This document shows, one piece after another, positions 62,801 to 64,000 of a stretch of DNA of 64,000 bases (position 1 is its first letter; each line of letters opens with the position of its first letter). The stretch covers positions 3,505,032 through 3,569,031 of the forward strand of contig NC_037649.1 in NCBI RefSeq assembly GCF_003254395.2, in the 5' to 3' direction. A model generated the notes under the pieces. The model made no database searches. It had not been told where the DNA came from and saw nothing but the letters and a program-made list of their open reading frames with translations. The position numbers were made by a program, and so were the translations under genes. This DNA is from Apis mellifera. Taxonomy: Eukaryota > Arthropoda > Insecta > Hymenoptera > Apidae.

Positions 62801-64000
62801 AAAAAGAAATAATTTAATCCTTCATAAAATTTTATCGAGTTTTTGCCGACAATTATTATTAAAATAAGTAAATTTATTATTATTATTTATTAATTATGAT
62901 AAATTTAACGAAAGGAACTAATTTTTGCATAGTAATTACGAATATCGTATTTCAATACTATAGTAAAAAAAAATTTTTCATAAGTAAAAATAAAAGTGAA
63001 ATTATATAAATTTGTTATATAACAAAAAATAAAATATATTTATTTTTTATTAAAAATTATAACAAAAATATGAAAAATGATCTAAAAGTTTGTAAAGATA
63101 CAGTAACTTAAAAAAATAAAACGATTATCGTTAATTATTCGAATTTTGGTTATTCGAATCAATCGATTATTCGAAAACAAGATGAATATATATTTAAATT
63201 AGCATATTTGAAAATGTTTATATTCTGGAAAATTGTGAAATATTATCTGAAAATAATTAATTTATTTTTTATTATTTATATGAACTTATGAGATATACGT
63301 ATATACTTATTGATAAAAAGAAATAAATTAATCGTTTGCAAATTTATTTATATTTTTTATTCTTTGAGATGAAGGTTGGAACTGAAAATAGTAGGAAAAT
63401 AATAATCTATAATATCAAGAAAACATAAAAAAAATTTTTTTGAATATATTTGAATAAAAATCAAATAAAAATAAAAAATATAATAAAATTTAGAAATGAT
63501 TATTTTGTTTCTTAATTTTTATGAATAAGTATATATTCTCTCTATGTAATAAACATATATGTTTTTTTGAATTTGAAAGAATATATCTTCCAATTAATTT
63601 GGATAATCGAAATTCTGTTATCTATATTTTATCTGGAAAAATTATCTTATAGAGGAACTTATTTAATATAACAAAAATTTTAATTTTTATTTATATTTAT
63701 ATATAGATATAATAAGTCATATATTAGCAATTTTTTTTATCAGTAAACGAAACAACCATTAATAATAAGAGAATTATGATTTCAACAATAACAAAATTAA
63801 AATATTTCCTAATATTGATGATTTTTAGATGAAAATAATTTAATACATTTTTATAAAAAACGTCAAATTGATTAATTAACATATTAAAAAATATATGATA
63901 ATTCTATTTATAAATTCATGTTTAACCTTTACACAACCTTTACAAAAAAACCTTTCTACCTATAAAAAAAAATTTAATATTAAAATGTGTTCTCAAAATC
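62801..64000. other. AT-rich non-coding block to window end
   Basis: No gene seen. ACCTTTACACAACCTTTACA near 63926-63945 is a short tandem ACCTTTACA motif. Confidence 0.75.

Overview
The window looks like a piece of an insect nuclear genome, most likely a honey bee (Apis). The evidence is an extremely AT-rich background (by eye about 80% A+T), long (AT)n and (AC)n microsatellites, sharply bounded GC- and CpG-richer islands of 0.2-1.7 kb, and a decayed mariner transposon. The species call is an inference from composition and the mariner; no single-copy marker gene is present to confirm it. There are no bacterial genes, CRISPR arrays, tRNA or rRNA genes that I can see.

No complete protein-coding gene can be supported. 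Open reading frames are short (under 185 codons), many start at GTG or TTG, and the longer ones lie in GC islands or purine-biased tracts where stop codons are rare by composition. The one recognisable coding relic is the mariner transposase at 16416-17233. It sits in an internally deleted element (16378-17307) with 30-bp terminal inverted repeats differing at one base and flanking TA dinucleotides. It carries two frameshifts, one in-frame stop, and a catalytic spacing of D33D instead of D34D.

Layout. 1-6130: AT-rich, with a 30-bp palindrome, an (AT)n tract and a purine-biased tract. 6140-7040: diverged repeats rich in TTCGNGAA-like palindromes, running into a CpG-rich island (7041-7440). 7441-16375: AT-rich with islands near 9.4-9.9, 12.4-12.9 and 14.9-15.4 kb. 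16378-17307: mariner. 17310-24110: AT-rich with islands at 20.3-20.7 and 23.2-23.8 kb, local duplications and a second A-rich, T-poor tract. 24120-25800: the largest island, best read as a promoter and 5' non-coding exon of a plus-strand gene, with a strong splice donor at 25462. 25801-64000: AT-rich sequence with about a dozen further islands. Two of these (31.4-31.6 and 53.3-53.7 kb) hold promoter or first-exon-like signals. Several near-identical local duplications lie between 32 and 41 kb. A perfect 70-bp spacerless palindrome lies at 55557-55626.

The simplest overall reading is a gene-poor region or very long intron of a regulatory gene, with the islands as candidate enhancers or promoters. 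Whether the 25.0-25.5 kb exon belongs to a gene whose coding exons lie beyond 64 kb cannot be settled from sequence alone. I found no convincing new biological system. The most unusual objects are the 70-bp palindrome, the 22-bp GC-balanced palindrome at 38596-38617, the duplicated segments at 34.2/34.6 and 38.8/40.4 kb, and the tentative first exon ending at 53419.
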